From JAEUQQ01 sp963697285 (lineage in GTDB: Bacteria; Acidobacteriota; Vicinamibacteria; Vicinamibacterales; JAFNAJ01), in contig CAVONI010000002.1 of assembly GCA_963697285.1 (NCBI GenBank), forward strand, positions 496,001-560,000: a stretch of 64,000 nucleotides of DNA. The letters run 5' to 3'. The translations under genes and the position numbers were made by a program. The first letter of the stretch is position 1, and each line of letters starts with the position of its first letter. Below the pieces are notes generated by a model. That model searched no databases and was not told the DNA's origin. It saw only the letters and a program-made list of their open reading frames with translations. This document shows positions 54,104 to 62,010 of the stretch, in pieces.

Positions 54104-54454
54104 CTACTTCGCGGCCTTGGCGTTAGCGGCCTTCGCTGCCTTCGCCTTGTTCTTGCGGTACTCGTCCCAGCGACGGCGCATGCGCTCAGAGAGCTTCTTC
54201 CGCGCGTCGGACGACATGTTGTGCTTTCGGCGCCGACGCGCTGTTGCAGCACCGGTCTCCGCAGCAGCGGCGGGCGCGGCGGGCGCGGGTGAAGCCGACG
54301 GCCGGTTCTGGCGCAGCTGATCGGCGACTTCGGTCAGGCGGCGCAGGCGATCTCGAGTGGCTTCGATCTCCCGCTCGATGGACGACAATGCGATCTCGAC
54401 GAACTCCTCCGACTGCATCAGCGAGTCGGCGGCAGACTTGCGGGAACGTGCCAT
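54104..54454 (-). CDS. small coiled-coil protein with basic Lys/Ala tail
   Basis: A 116-residue protein of unknown function. An acidic-to-neutral helical segment (about residues 10-55, EFVEIALSSIEREIEATRDRLRRL) should form a coiled coil. An Ala/Pro linker (58-75) leads to a strongly basic tail: ARRRRKHNMSSDARKKLSERMRRRWDEY, then KNKAKAAKAANAKAAK. The tail recalls histone-H1-like Lys/Ala repeats, so nucleic-acid or nucleoid binding is plausible but unproven. The ATG at 54454 is preceded by GGAGG. The promoter region holds tandem palindromes, implying tight control. Confidence 0.75.
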   Translation of the reverse strand: MARSRKSAADSLMQSEEFVEIALSSIEREIEATRDRLRRLTEVADQLRQNRPSASPAPAAPAAAAETGAATARRRRKHNMSSDARKKLSERMRRRWDEYRKNKAKAAKAANAKAAK

Positions 54455-54486
54455 TGAACCTCCGGATGTGGGTGACAACCCTTCGT

Positions 54487-54523
54487 ATCATAACTCACTG
54501 ATCAGTGGATCACTCGCGAGTGA
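54487..54523 (-). promoter_or_regulatory. promoter with two tandem palindromic operators
   Basis: On the minus strand a TATGAT -10 box (54487-54492) lies upstream of the coiled-coil gene. The perfect 12-bp palindrome CACTGATCAGTG (54496-54507) falls in the spacer, and the perfect 14-bp palindrome TCACTCGCGAGTGA (54510-54523) covers the -35 position. Both are CACT-N4-AGTG sites, centres 15 bases apart. This looks like a dimeric repressor site. Confidence 0.55.
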
Positions 54524-54534
54524 ACGTCAGCAGT

Positions 54535-54555
54535 ACGTGTCATGCGTCGACACGT
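54535..54555. promoter_or_regulatory. inverted repeat, 7-7-7 bases
   Basis: Arms ACGTGTC and GACACGT separated by seven bases, next to the tandem operators. It lies between the divergent coiled-coil gene and the secreted-protein gene (start 54790). The rest of this 335-base region shows no gene. Confidence 0.45.
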
Positions 54556-54789
54556 CTCGTCGCGTTGTTGAGGTGCGCGCCCCGAGCGGACACGTACGGG
54601 GCTTACCCGTAGAGTTGGGGCCGCGATGCCGCGCGCGACCTGTCGCCCCTCGACGCCATCTGCCAACCGGTTTTGAGGACAGGAGAACGGTCGCGCAGGC
54701 CGACATTCTTCGAACTTCCTCAGTGTTCTGGCGCATCTCGGACATGGATCGGCCCTTGCACAACAAGAGGCCATCGGAGGGATTCGAGC

Positions 54790-55467
54790 ATGCGCACAAT
54801 CAACTCTCTCGTGTTCGTCGTCGCTCTCGCCGCGGGTTCCGTGGCGGCGATGCCGGCCGAGGCGCAATATGATCGCCGGTCGTCGTACGACAACATAAAC
54901 AACGAGCGCTACGCCCACGATCGCGGGTATCAGTCAGGGATCGCCATCGGCCGCGATGATGCCCGACGCGGGTGGTCACAGGACGTGTCGAGACATGATG
55001 TCTATCGACGTGCCAATGTCGGATTCACGGTGGGAGGCCTCAGTATCCAGTTCTACCAGACGAGTTTCAGGCGGGGGTTCGACGATGGCTACCGCACCGG
55101 TTACGCCGAGATCCGCATCGGCGCCGGGCGCACGCCAGGCTACGGCTACGGCGGCGCGGCCTATCCTGAGCAGGTGTACCGCGGTGGATACGGCGGGTAC
55201 GGCGGATACGGGTATGCGCGACAAGACATCGCGTTCGACCGGGGCTTCAACGACGGTTATCGCGAAGGTCTCGAGGACGCGCGCGATGGCGACCGCTACG
55301 ACGTGGTCGGACAGCGTAACTACCGGCGCGGTGACAAGGGCTACAACAGGCGTTACGGGCCGCGCGACGCTTACTCGGTCGTCTATCGCGACGGGTTCCG
55401 CGCGGGCTACGACCGCGGGTATCGCGAGGCCGCACGTTACTCGCGTCGCGGCGACTGGCGGCGCTAG
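54790..55467 (+). CDS. secreted Tyr/Gly/Arg-rich repeat protein
   Basis: A 225-residue protein of unknown function. Signal peptide 1-26 (ending MPAEAQ). The mature part has imperfect repeats of a GF-x-x-GY-x-x-G type: FRRGFDDGYRTGY, FDRGFNDGYREGLEDA and YRDGFRAGYDRGYREA. A Gly/Tyr stretch (about 115-145) lies between them. Such repeats occur in secreted or envelope proteins and may interact with polymers or nucleic acids; nothing enzymatic is seen. ATG 54790 has GGAGGG ten bases upstream. It is divergent from the coiled-coil gene. Confidence 0.8.
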   Translation: MRTINSLVFVVALAAGSVAAMPAEAQYDRRSSYDNINNERYAHDRGYQSGIAIGRDDARRGWSQDVSRHDVYRRANVGFTVGGLSIQFYQTSFRRGFDDGYRTGYAEIRIGAGRTPGYGYGGAAYPEQVYRGGYGGYGGYGYARQDIAFDRGFNDGYREGLEDARDGDRYDVVGQRNYRRGDKGYNRRYGPRDAYSVVYRDGFRAGYDRGYREAARYSRRGDWRR

Positions 55468-55532
55468 AAACCGCTGCGCGGTATTACTCCGCGGCACCGC
55501 ACTGTGCGCGAGGGTTCCCCAGCGCCCTCGCG

Positions 55533-56972
55533 TCAGTCGAGCTTGAGAAAGGCCCGAACCCGGTCGAACAAACTCACCTGGGTCTGCGCCACCACCGCTG
55601 ACGCGTTCGCGTGTGCGGCCACCAGTTCACGGCGGCGCTCCTCGACGGCGCCCGTGATGTGCGCCAGCACTGCTGGTTGGTCGAGCACGAACCGCCGGAA
55701 GGCCTCCACGGTCAGTTCCATCACCACGCAATCGGTGGCCGCGGTGACCGTCGCCGTCCTGGGATCGCCCGTCAGCATCGACATCTCGCCAAAGAATCCC
55801 CCGGCATCGAGTTGCGCGACCTCGATGCCCGACGTGTCGAGCGTCACGCGCACCCGGCCCTTGCAGATGACGAACATCGAGTCACCCGGTTCGCCCTGCC
55901 TGACGATGACCTCGCCCGCAGCGTAGACGCGCTCCTCGCCGCACGCAGCGAGATCACGCCGGCCCTCCTCGGTGAGCGCCGCGAAGATGGTGACGTTGCT
56001 GAGCGCGTCGGCGAAACGATCAACCCGCTCGTTGGGCTCCGATGCTCGTTCGGCCCTCTGGTACTCGACCTGGATGGGATAGGGAATCTCGATGCCGCGG
56101 CGCCTGAAGGCGTAGTAGATGTTCGTCCGCACCTGGTCCCTGGCGTTGTCGTCGCGCGCGTAATCCAGCACCCAGAAGCGCCCGCGATAGGTGATCGACG
56201 ACGCATCGAACCCGAAGAGGAGGACGTCGGGCCTGGGGTCGCTCAGGGCCAGCGGAGCGTTCCTGATGGCTTCGAGGATCGCCGCCTTCACCTCGTTCGG
56301 TGGCTTGTCGTAGGTCGCCCCGATCTCGACGTGCACGCGCGTCGGCAGCACGGGCTCCGAGTAGTTGAGGATCGCCTCCTTCGACATCACGTTGTTCGGT
56401 ACGACGACGAACGTGCTTGCCTTGGTGCGGAGCTTCGTGGCCCGCCACGTGATTTCCTCGACGCAGCCCTCGAACTCACCGACGCGGATCCAGTGGCCGA
56501 GGCGATACGGCTTCTCGATCTGGATGGCCATCCCGGCAAACGCGTTGCCCAGCGTGTCCTGGAGCGCGAACCCGATCACGACGGCGCCGACGGCCGACAT
56601 CGCAAAGACCTTCTCGCGCAGGACAATCACCGACACGAACGCGAACAGCGTGACGATGATGGCGTCCTGGACGATGGTGGGAAAGTGTTCGGGCACGCGG
56701 TCTGCACGCAGCGGGTTGATGGTCGCGATCACCAGGAGGTTGATCGCCGCCAGGGCCTGGAGGAGCGTGTCCATGCCCGTGGCCCGCTCGGTGATCTCCG
56801 CCGGCAGGTCGGCCACGTGCACCGTGAACGTGAGGATGGCGCTGGCGCCACACAGCAGAACGGTGAGCAGGAGGCGCCGCCTGACGAGGCGATTCACGGT
56901 CGCGGCATACACCACGACCGTCGCCAGGAGGATCAGCGCGTCGATACCGAGGGCAAGGGGCAGGGAGCGCAC
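55533..56972 (-). CDS. MscS-family channel with C-terminal cyclic-nucleotide-binding domain
   Basis: A 479-residue membrane protein. About five helices occupy residues 5-150. The MscS pore and beta domain (about 120-215) has AVVIGFALQDTLGNAFAGMAIQIEKPYRLGHWI and VVVPNNVMSKEAILNYS. The C-terminal alpha/beta domain follows to about 310. A cNMP-binding domain spans about 335-455, with phosphate cassette GGFFGEMSMLTGDPRTATV carrying the Glu and Arg that hold the nucleotide. This is the bCNG architecture, a nucleotide-gated MscS relative. The GTG start at 56972 shares a base with the M48 stop (TAGTG). Last gene of the cyclase-M48-channel operon. Confidence 0.9.
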   Translation of the reverse strand: MRSLPLALGIDALILLATVVVYAATVNRLVRRRLLLTVLLCGASAILTFTVHVADLPAEITERATGMDTLLQALAAINLLVIATINPLRADRVPEHFPTIVQDAIIVTLFAFVSVIVLREKVFAMSAVGAVVIGFALQDTLGNAFAGMAIQIEKPYRLGHWIRVGEFEGCVEEITWRATKLRTKASTFVVVPNNVMSKEAILNYSEPVLPTRVHVEIGATYDKPPNEVKAAILEAIRNAPLALSDPRPDVLLFGFDASSITYRGRFWVLDYARDDNARDQVRTNIYYAFRRRGIEIPYPIQVEYQRAERASEPNERVDRFADALSNVTIFAALTEEGRRDLAACGEERVYAAGEVIVRQGEPGDSMFVICKGRVRVTLDTSGIEVAQLDAGGFFGEMSMLTGDPRTATVTAATDCVVMELTVEAFRRFVLDQPAVLAHITGAVEERRRELVAAHANASAVVAQTQVSLFDRVRAFLKLD

Positions 56973-58129
56973 TACTTCAACTGGCCTTCCTTCTTGAACG
57001 CGTTGATGTCGGCCACCGTGATTTTCACGGCGACGAGCGCGGGATTGCTGCCACCCTTGGCGTTCCGCTCGGTGTCGACCCCTCGGCCCGCTCCCGAGCC
57101 CGTGACCTGCGCAGACTTCTTCTCGTCGCCACCGCCCGTGAGCTTGCTCGCGAAGCCTCCGAACCTGCCCTTCTTCTTCGGCTCCTCGTCGCTGGCTGCC
57201 GCGCCACCAGTCTTCTGGGGCTGTGGCGGCAGAGGTTTCTTCGCGTCGCCGCCGCCCGTCAGACCCGCTGCCCCGGCCGCCACGGTCGCGATCTCGGCCT
57301 GCGGCTTTGCCGTGTAGGTGATGAACTTCTTGTATCGCGGCTGCAGCGTCACGGTGCTGGCCAGTTTCTGCGACTTGATCTGGTCGTCGAGCTTCTTGAG
57401 GCGCTCGTCCATCTCGGGATGCGACGCGAAGAGCCCCCGCTTCTCCGACACGCCGGAGTTGCGTGCCTTGATGCTCGAGAGGAAGGCGCCAAGTCCCTGC
57501 GGCGCATAGCCGACGGTGTTGGCGAGCGCGAGGCCCTTGGTGTCTGACTCGAGTTCCTCGGCGCGGCCAAAGCCCGACAGGACGGCTTCTGTGGCGGCGT
57601 CGGCGAGCTTCGAGAGCGCCGCCTTCGTCAGGCCGCCGCCCGGCGCGAGGTCGGTGCCCAGATCCTTCGCCTTGCCCTTCTTGATCGCGTTGATGGTGTG
57701 CTTCTCGGTGACGTGGATGATCTCGTGCGCCAGCACGCCGGCCAGCTCGCTCTCGCTGGCGATCAGCCCCAGCGCGCCGCGCGTGATGTGCACGAAGCCG
57801 CCGGGCGCCGCAAACGCATTCACGCCATCGGTGTCGAGCACGATGAACTGCCAGTCGATCTCCGGGCGGGTGCTCGAGACCGCGAGCGCCGCTCCGACGA
57901 GCGTCACGTACTTGTGGACAGCCGGATCCTGCACGACGCCGTACATCTGGCGAATGCTCTTGCTGACCTGGGCGCCAATCTCGTGCTCCTGCTCGTCCGA
58001 GATGTTCAGGTCGGCCACCTTCTTGGCGACCTGCGCGCCCTTCATGAGCCCTCCGAGTTGCGCCGACGCCGGGTTCGCCCACAGTGCGAGCGCCACGCTC
58101 ACGCACACGACGCGAATCGTTGTAGTCAT
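56972..58129 (-). CDS. exported M48-family zinc metallopeptidase
   Basis: A 385-residue peptidase. Signal peptide 1-23 (ending PASAQ). Zinc motif HEIIH at 135-139, with Glu as third ligand expected in the downstream helix (ESDTKGLALANTVGY). The C-terminal 100 residues are low-complexity Lys/Gly/Pro-rich (LTGGGDAKKPLPPQPQ). M48 periplasmic peptidases of the BepA/YggG type act in envelope quality control. It overlaps the cyclase gene by four bases and abuts the channel gene, so all three are translated together. Confidence 0.92.
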   Translation of the reverse strand: MTTTIRVVCVSVALALWANPASAQLGGLMKGAQVAKKVADLNISDEQEHEIGAQVSKSIRQMYGVVQDPAVHKYVTLVGAALAVSSTRPEIDWQFIVLDTDGVNAFAAPGGFVHITRGALGLIASESELAGVLAHEIIHVTEKHTINAIKKGKAKDLGTDLAPGGGLTKAALSKLADAATEAVLSGFGRAEELESDTKGLALANTVGYAPQGLGAFLSSIKARNSGVSEKRGLFASHPEMDERLKKLDDQIKSQKLASTVTLQPRYKKFITYTAKPQAEIATVAAGAAGLTGGGDAKKPLPPQPQKTGGAAASDEEPKKKGRFGGFASKLTGGGDEKKSAQVTGSGAGRGVDTERNAKGGSNPALVAVKITVADINAFKKEGQLK

Positions 58130-60162
58130 CGTGCCTCCGACGGTGCCCGCATCCCGCGCACCTCGTAGATATCGACCGCCTGGCTCTTGCCCTTCACGGT
58201 CACCGTTCCCAGTGGACGTAGATCATAGCGCTGGCGGAGCCGATCCACCGTGGCCTGCGACACGATGACCTGCGTCGCGTAGTCCTTGTTGAGCGACTCG
58301 AGCCGCGATCCGAGGTTCACGTTGTCGCCGATCACGGTGTAGCTACGAATCGACTCGGCCCCGATGTTCCCCGCGATCATCTCACCGCTGTTGATGCCGA
58401 TGCCGATGCCGAGGGGCGGACGTCCGTCCTTGCCCCACTCGACGTTGAGCCGCTCGAGCTCCTTCACCATGGCCAGCGCCGTCTGCACGGCATGGTCCGC
58501 GTGGTCGGGATCGTCCAGCGGTGCCCCGTAGAGCGCCATCACCATGTCGCCGACGAACTTGTCGAGCGTCCCGCGGTGGGCAAAGACGATATCCACCATA
58601 CGCGAGAAATACTGGTTCAGCTGACTGACGATGGCCTCGGGTTCACCCCGCTCGGTCATGGCGGTGAACCCGCGGATGTCCGAGAAGAGCACCGACATGT
58701 CGCGCCGGTTGCCGCCGAGTTCCGCGAGCGCCGGGTTGGCGAGCACCTGGTCGTACACGTCCTTCGACAGGTAGCGCGAGAAGAGACGCTTCACCGCGCG
58801 CTTCTCGCGGCCCTCGACGAAGAACTGCCACGCCAGGGCCGCGAAGGTGGATGTCATCAGCGAGATCGCCGGCTCGGCCATCGGGGCCCAATGCCCCGCA
58901 GAGAACGTCCGGAATGCGGCCCAGGTCGCCAGCCCGGCCGCGAGGCCTACGGTAGGCAGCGACACCCGCAGCGGCGCCGCGAGCACCAGCCCCGCGGCGA
59001 TCAGTCCCAACAGCCCGCTCGCAAGCACCGCCGCCCATCGTGGCCACGGCCTCAGCGAGCGGTTCGACACGACCTGGTCGACGACGCTCGCGTGGATCAT
59101 CGGCCCCGACATCTTCCCCGTGCTGCCGAACGGCGACTGGTAGACGTCGTGCAACCCCGCCGCAGTCAGTCCGATGACGACGGTGGCGCCGCGAAGGCGC
59201 GAGAGGTCGATGCCGGGCTCCTCGCCGTCGAGTTGACGCTGACGGGCCGCGAGCAGCTTCACGAACGAGAACGACTCGTACAGCATCGTCTTCCCGTCGG
59301 GGGCCACGGCCGGCCCGCGATAGGGGATGAGGGCGCGTTGGGCCCAGGGGCTGGTCTCGCCGCTCGCCTCGAACACCGGCACCCGCTCTCGCAGCATGGG
59401 AACGGCGTGCGGTCCCACGTGAAGCGTCGGCGCATCGAACCGCACCTGGGCCGGGGTGAGCTGGTTACCCACCATCACGGCTGCCACCGCCAATGACGGC
59501 ACCGCCGTGGTGCCGACGCGCACGAACGGAATGCTCCTTCGCACCGGGCCGTCGGCATCCACCACGAGGACGTTGTGCCCGAGCGCGCGCGCGGCGGCTG
59601 CCAGTTCTGGATACGGCAGTGTCAGCGCCGGACGCGGTTCGAAGCTGGGATCCGCGGTCACCTGCGCCCAGGGAACGTCGGGCAGCGGACCGGCGACGTC
59701 CACCACGTCGGATGTGGCCTCGGCCGCCAACACCACGTTGCCCGCGGAGCGGACCGCGTCGGCGAACGCGAGATCCGACTCCGTTCCGGTCCACGTCTCT
59801 TCGCCGACGAGGAACCCCGTCCTGGTGTCGCGTTCGGTGAACAGCACGTCGTAGACGATGACCCGGGCCCCGGCGTCGCGGAGCAGATCGACGAGCTGGC
59901 CGTGGACGAACCGTGGCCAGGGCCAGCGCCCGACGAACGGCTCCATCTGGCGCACGCTGTATTCGTCGATGGCGACGAGCACGAGATCGCGGCGAGCGGC
60001 CGTCCCGTCGGCGGTCGCGCGGAGGCGCTGGTCGTAGAGCTTGAGCTCGAGCGTCTGCACGAGCGCCGTCTGCCCGAGCGCCAGCGCGACGCACGCGGCG
60101 CCCACGCCGATGGCGAGGGCGATCCCGAGCTTTCGCAGGTTGAGGTTGAGCACGAAAGCCAA
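58126..60162 (-). CDS. CHASE2-domain class III adenylate/guanylate cyclase
   Basis: A 678-residue membrane cyclase. TM1 at about 10-32, a periplasmic CHASE2 sensor (about 35-330), three helices (about 345-430) and a cyclase domain (about 465-660). Metal-binding Asp residues are present in VLFSDIRGFTAM (about 495) and TLDKFVGDMVMALYG (about 538), with YTVIGDNVNLGSRLE supplying the base/transition-state side. It should make cAMP or cGMP on sensing a periplasmic signal. The start is TTG at 60162; a GTG at 60153, seven bases below a TATGAT box, is an alternative. First gene of the operon with the M48 peptidase and the cyclic-nucleotide-binding channel. Confidence 0.92.
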   Translation of the reverse strand: MAFVLNLNLRKLGIALAIGVGAACVALALGQTALVQTLELKLYDQRLRATADGTAARRDLVLVAIDEYSVRQMEPFVGRWPWPRFVHGQLVDLLRDAGARVIVYDVLFTERDTRTGFLVGEETWTGTESDLAFADAVRSAGNVVLAAEATSDVVDVAGPLPDVPWAQVTADPSFEPRPALTLPYPELAAAARALGHNVLVVDADGPVRRSIPFVRVGTTAVPSLAVAAVMVGNQLTPAQVRFDAPTLHVGPHAVPMLRERVPVFEASGETSPWAQRALIPYRGPAVAPDGKTMLYESFSFVKLLAARQRQLDGEEPGIDLSRLRGATVVIGLTAAGLHDVYQSPFGSTGKMSGPMIHASVVDQVVSNRSLRPWPRWAAVLASGLLGLIAAGLVLAAPLRVSLPTVGLAAGLATWAAFRTFSAGHWAPMAEPAISLMTSTFAALAWQFFVEGREKRAVKRLFSRYLSKDVYDQVLANPALAELGGNRRDMSVLFSDIRGFTAMTERGEPEAIVSQLNQYFSRMVDIVFAHRGTLDKFVGDMVMALYGAPLDDPDHADHAVQTALAMVKELERLNVEWGKDGRPPLGIGIGINSGEMIAGNIGAESIRSYTVIGDNVNLGSRLESLNKDYATQVIVSQATVDRLRQRYDLRPLGTVTVKGKSQAVDIYEVRGMRAPSEAR

Positions 60163-60201
60163 TCATATCGTTTGCCCTGCCCCAGCGCCGTGCCACCGCG
60201 C

Positions 60202-60231
60202 TTGACCTCGGGTGACATGGCTCGATACACT
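60202..60231 (+). promoter_or_regulatory. promoter of tRNA-Glu
   Basis: TTGACC (60202-60207) and TACACT (60226-60231) with an 18-base spacer, ending 19 bases before the tRNA. Confidence 0.6.
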
Positions 60232-60250
60232 TCTGTGCTCGCTCCTGGGT

Positions 60251-60325
60251 GCCGGTATCGTCTAGGGGTCAGGACACGTGGTTCTCAGCCACGGGACCGG
60301 GGTTCGAATCCCCGTACCGGTACCA
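60251..60325 (+). tRNA. tRNA-Glu (anticodon CTC)
   Basis: A 75-base cloverleaf with encoded CCA. Acceptor arms are GCCGGTA and TACCGGT, giving a G1-U72 wobble. The anticodon arm is CGTGG-TTCTCAG-CCACG, anticodon CTC. The T arm is CGGGG-TTCGAAT-CCCCG. D-loop GTCTAGGGGTCAGGAC fits bacterial tRNA-Glu. Confidence 0.93.
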
Positions 60326-60807
60326 ACCTTCGCCAACCTTCGCCGAGCGCTCGCTTCGCTCGCGGCTTCGGCTGGCAAGCCAGACTCCAAGCCTCAATCG
60401 ATCAAGCAGTTACGGAACTTCAGTGGTCGGGAGCCTGTCCGCTCTCTTACCACGTCCCCCTGAGGCACGTGTCGTGGACCGATACCCCTGATGGACGCTG
60501 GTTCGGGGCGCGAGGCCCGGTGCCGGACGCTCGACGGCGACCTTCCGGTCGTTTCTGCATCGGCTCGATCTATCATTCCCCCCGTGCTCACGGGTGGTGT
60601 CGCCACGCGGGGACAGACGCCACGTCAAGAACCGCTGTCAGTGCCGGTCGGGCATCGAGTTCGTCGACGCGACGGTGCGGCCCCGACGACGTCACCTCGG
60701 CCTCCTGCCCCACCGCGTTCTGCTTTCTCCCTGCGAGACGCGCCAGGATGCGTGGCTGACGTGAGCCGACACGAGTCGTTCGCGAACAGGGCGTCGAGGG
60801 AGGCGAG
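60326..60807. other. intergenic region, no gene recognised
   Basis: Between the tRNA and the glycan operon. A GC-rich hairpin (CGAGCG and CGCTCG) lies near 60341-60360 after the tRNA. Short open frames on both strands have no convincing starts or protein features. Confidence 0.45.
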
Positions 60808-62010
60808 GTGAGCGCACGCGGTCCCATCTGCCTCATGTCGACGTTCCCGCCGCAGCCGTGTGGCCTCGCCACCTACTCCGCCGACCTGGCGCGCGCGCTC
60901 GCGTCGGGCGGACGGACGATCGTCGTGCTCTCGGAGCGGGGCAGCCAGCACGGGATAGACGAGGGCGTCGTGGTCCGTCCCACGTGGCACCGCGGCGACG
61001 ACTGGGTCGACACCATCGTCGCGGCGGCACGAGCCGAAGGTGCAGCCGTGCTCCACCTGCAGCACACCCCCGACACGCTGGGGTGGGACGACCGGGTGCC
61101 GCGCCTGCTCGACGCCTGCCGACAGCACGGACTCCCGACAGCCGTCACGCTGCACACGGTGCACACGCCGACCTCAGGCTTGGTCGAAGGCCGACTCCGT
61201 CCGGCTCGGTATCATCGTCTCGTTGCCGATCGCGCCGACGTCGTCATTGTCCACGGCGAGTCGGCACAAGCCGAGGCACTGCGCCTGCAGGGCGTCCACG
61301 ACGAGAAGATCGAGGTGATCCCGCATGGGACACCTGCGCCACGACTGCCCGGGCAGGCCGAGAGCCGGGCCAGCCTGGGCCTGGCCGGCACAGGTCCCGT
61401 CCTCCTCTACTTCGGCTTCGTGCACATGCTGAAGAACGTCCACACGCTGCTTCGCGCGATGGTTCACGTCGTCGCGCGAAGGCCCGACGCGCGGCTCGTG
61501 ATCGCAGGCTCGATCCAGAACACGGGGTGGTACAACCGCCTGTACGTTCGGGCGTGTCGTGCCATGATCGAGCCGTTGGGACTGTCGGCGCACGTCATCT
61601 GGCGCGAGGAATACGTCCTTCCCGACGAGGTGCCGGCGCTGTATGCCTCGGCCGACGTGGTACTCCTGCCGCACTCCCAGGGATACGGGTCGGCAAGTGG
61701 CGTCCTGCACTACGCGCTGGGAGCCGGCAAGCTGGTGCTGTGCTCGGCCAGCCGGAAGTTCGCCGAGATCGGCGAACACGTGTCGCGCCGCCTGCAGGTG
61801 GCGACGTGGGACGCCCGCGCATGGGCGACGAGCATCGACCGCCTGCTCTCGGACGAACACGAGCGCGACACCCTGCTGGCGCGCCTGCGCGAACACGCCG
61901 CAAGCACGTCCTGGCCGGCGGTGGCGACGCAACATGGGATGCTGTACGACAGGATCCTGAACGCGACCTCCACACCGCGGGTCTGGAACGGGCGCGACGA
62001 CGTTCGATGA
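60808..62010 (+). CDS. GT4-type glycosyltransferase
   Basis: A 400-residue GT-B fold enzyme. The N-terminal Rossmann domain starts ICLMSTFPPQPCGLATYSADLARAL, typical of GT4. The C-terminal domain has LLYFGFVHMLKNVHTLLRAM, RLVIAGS, and YASADVVLLPHSQGYGSASGVLHYALGAG, including the donor-binding acidic/Gly-rich loop, although the usual EPxxxxxLE motif is altered. GT4 enzymes transfer a sugar from a nucleotide donor with retention. The start is GTG at 60808, preceded by GAGGCGAG. It overlaps the next gene by four bases. First gene of the surface-glycan operon; acceptor unknown. Confidence 0.88.
   Translation: MSARGPICLMSTFPPQPCGLATYSADLARALASGGRTIVVLSERGSQHGIDEGVVVRPTWHRGDDWVDTIVAAARAEGAAVLHLQHTPDTLGWDDRVPRLLDACRQHGLPTAVTLHTVHTPTSGLVEGRLRPARYHRLVADRADVVIVHGESAQAEALRLQGVHDEKIEVIPHGTPAPRLPGQAESRASLGLAGTGPVLLYFGFVHMLKNVHTLLRAMVHVVARRPDARLVIAGSIQNTGWYNRLYVRACRAMIEPLGLSAHVIWREEYVLPDEVPALYASADVVLLPHSQGYGSASGVLHYALGAGKLVLCSASRKFAEIGEHVSRRLQVATWDARAWATSIDRLLSDEHERDTLLARLREHAASTSWPAVATQHGMLYDRILNATSTPRVWNGRDDVR

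Noticed and set aside
55533..58106. An 857-residue fusion extending the MscS channel upstream
   Set aside because: The extra N-terminal half is the M48 gene read out of frame; the GTG at 56972 gives the natural channel start.
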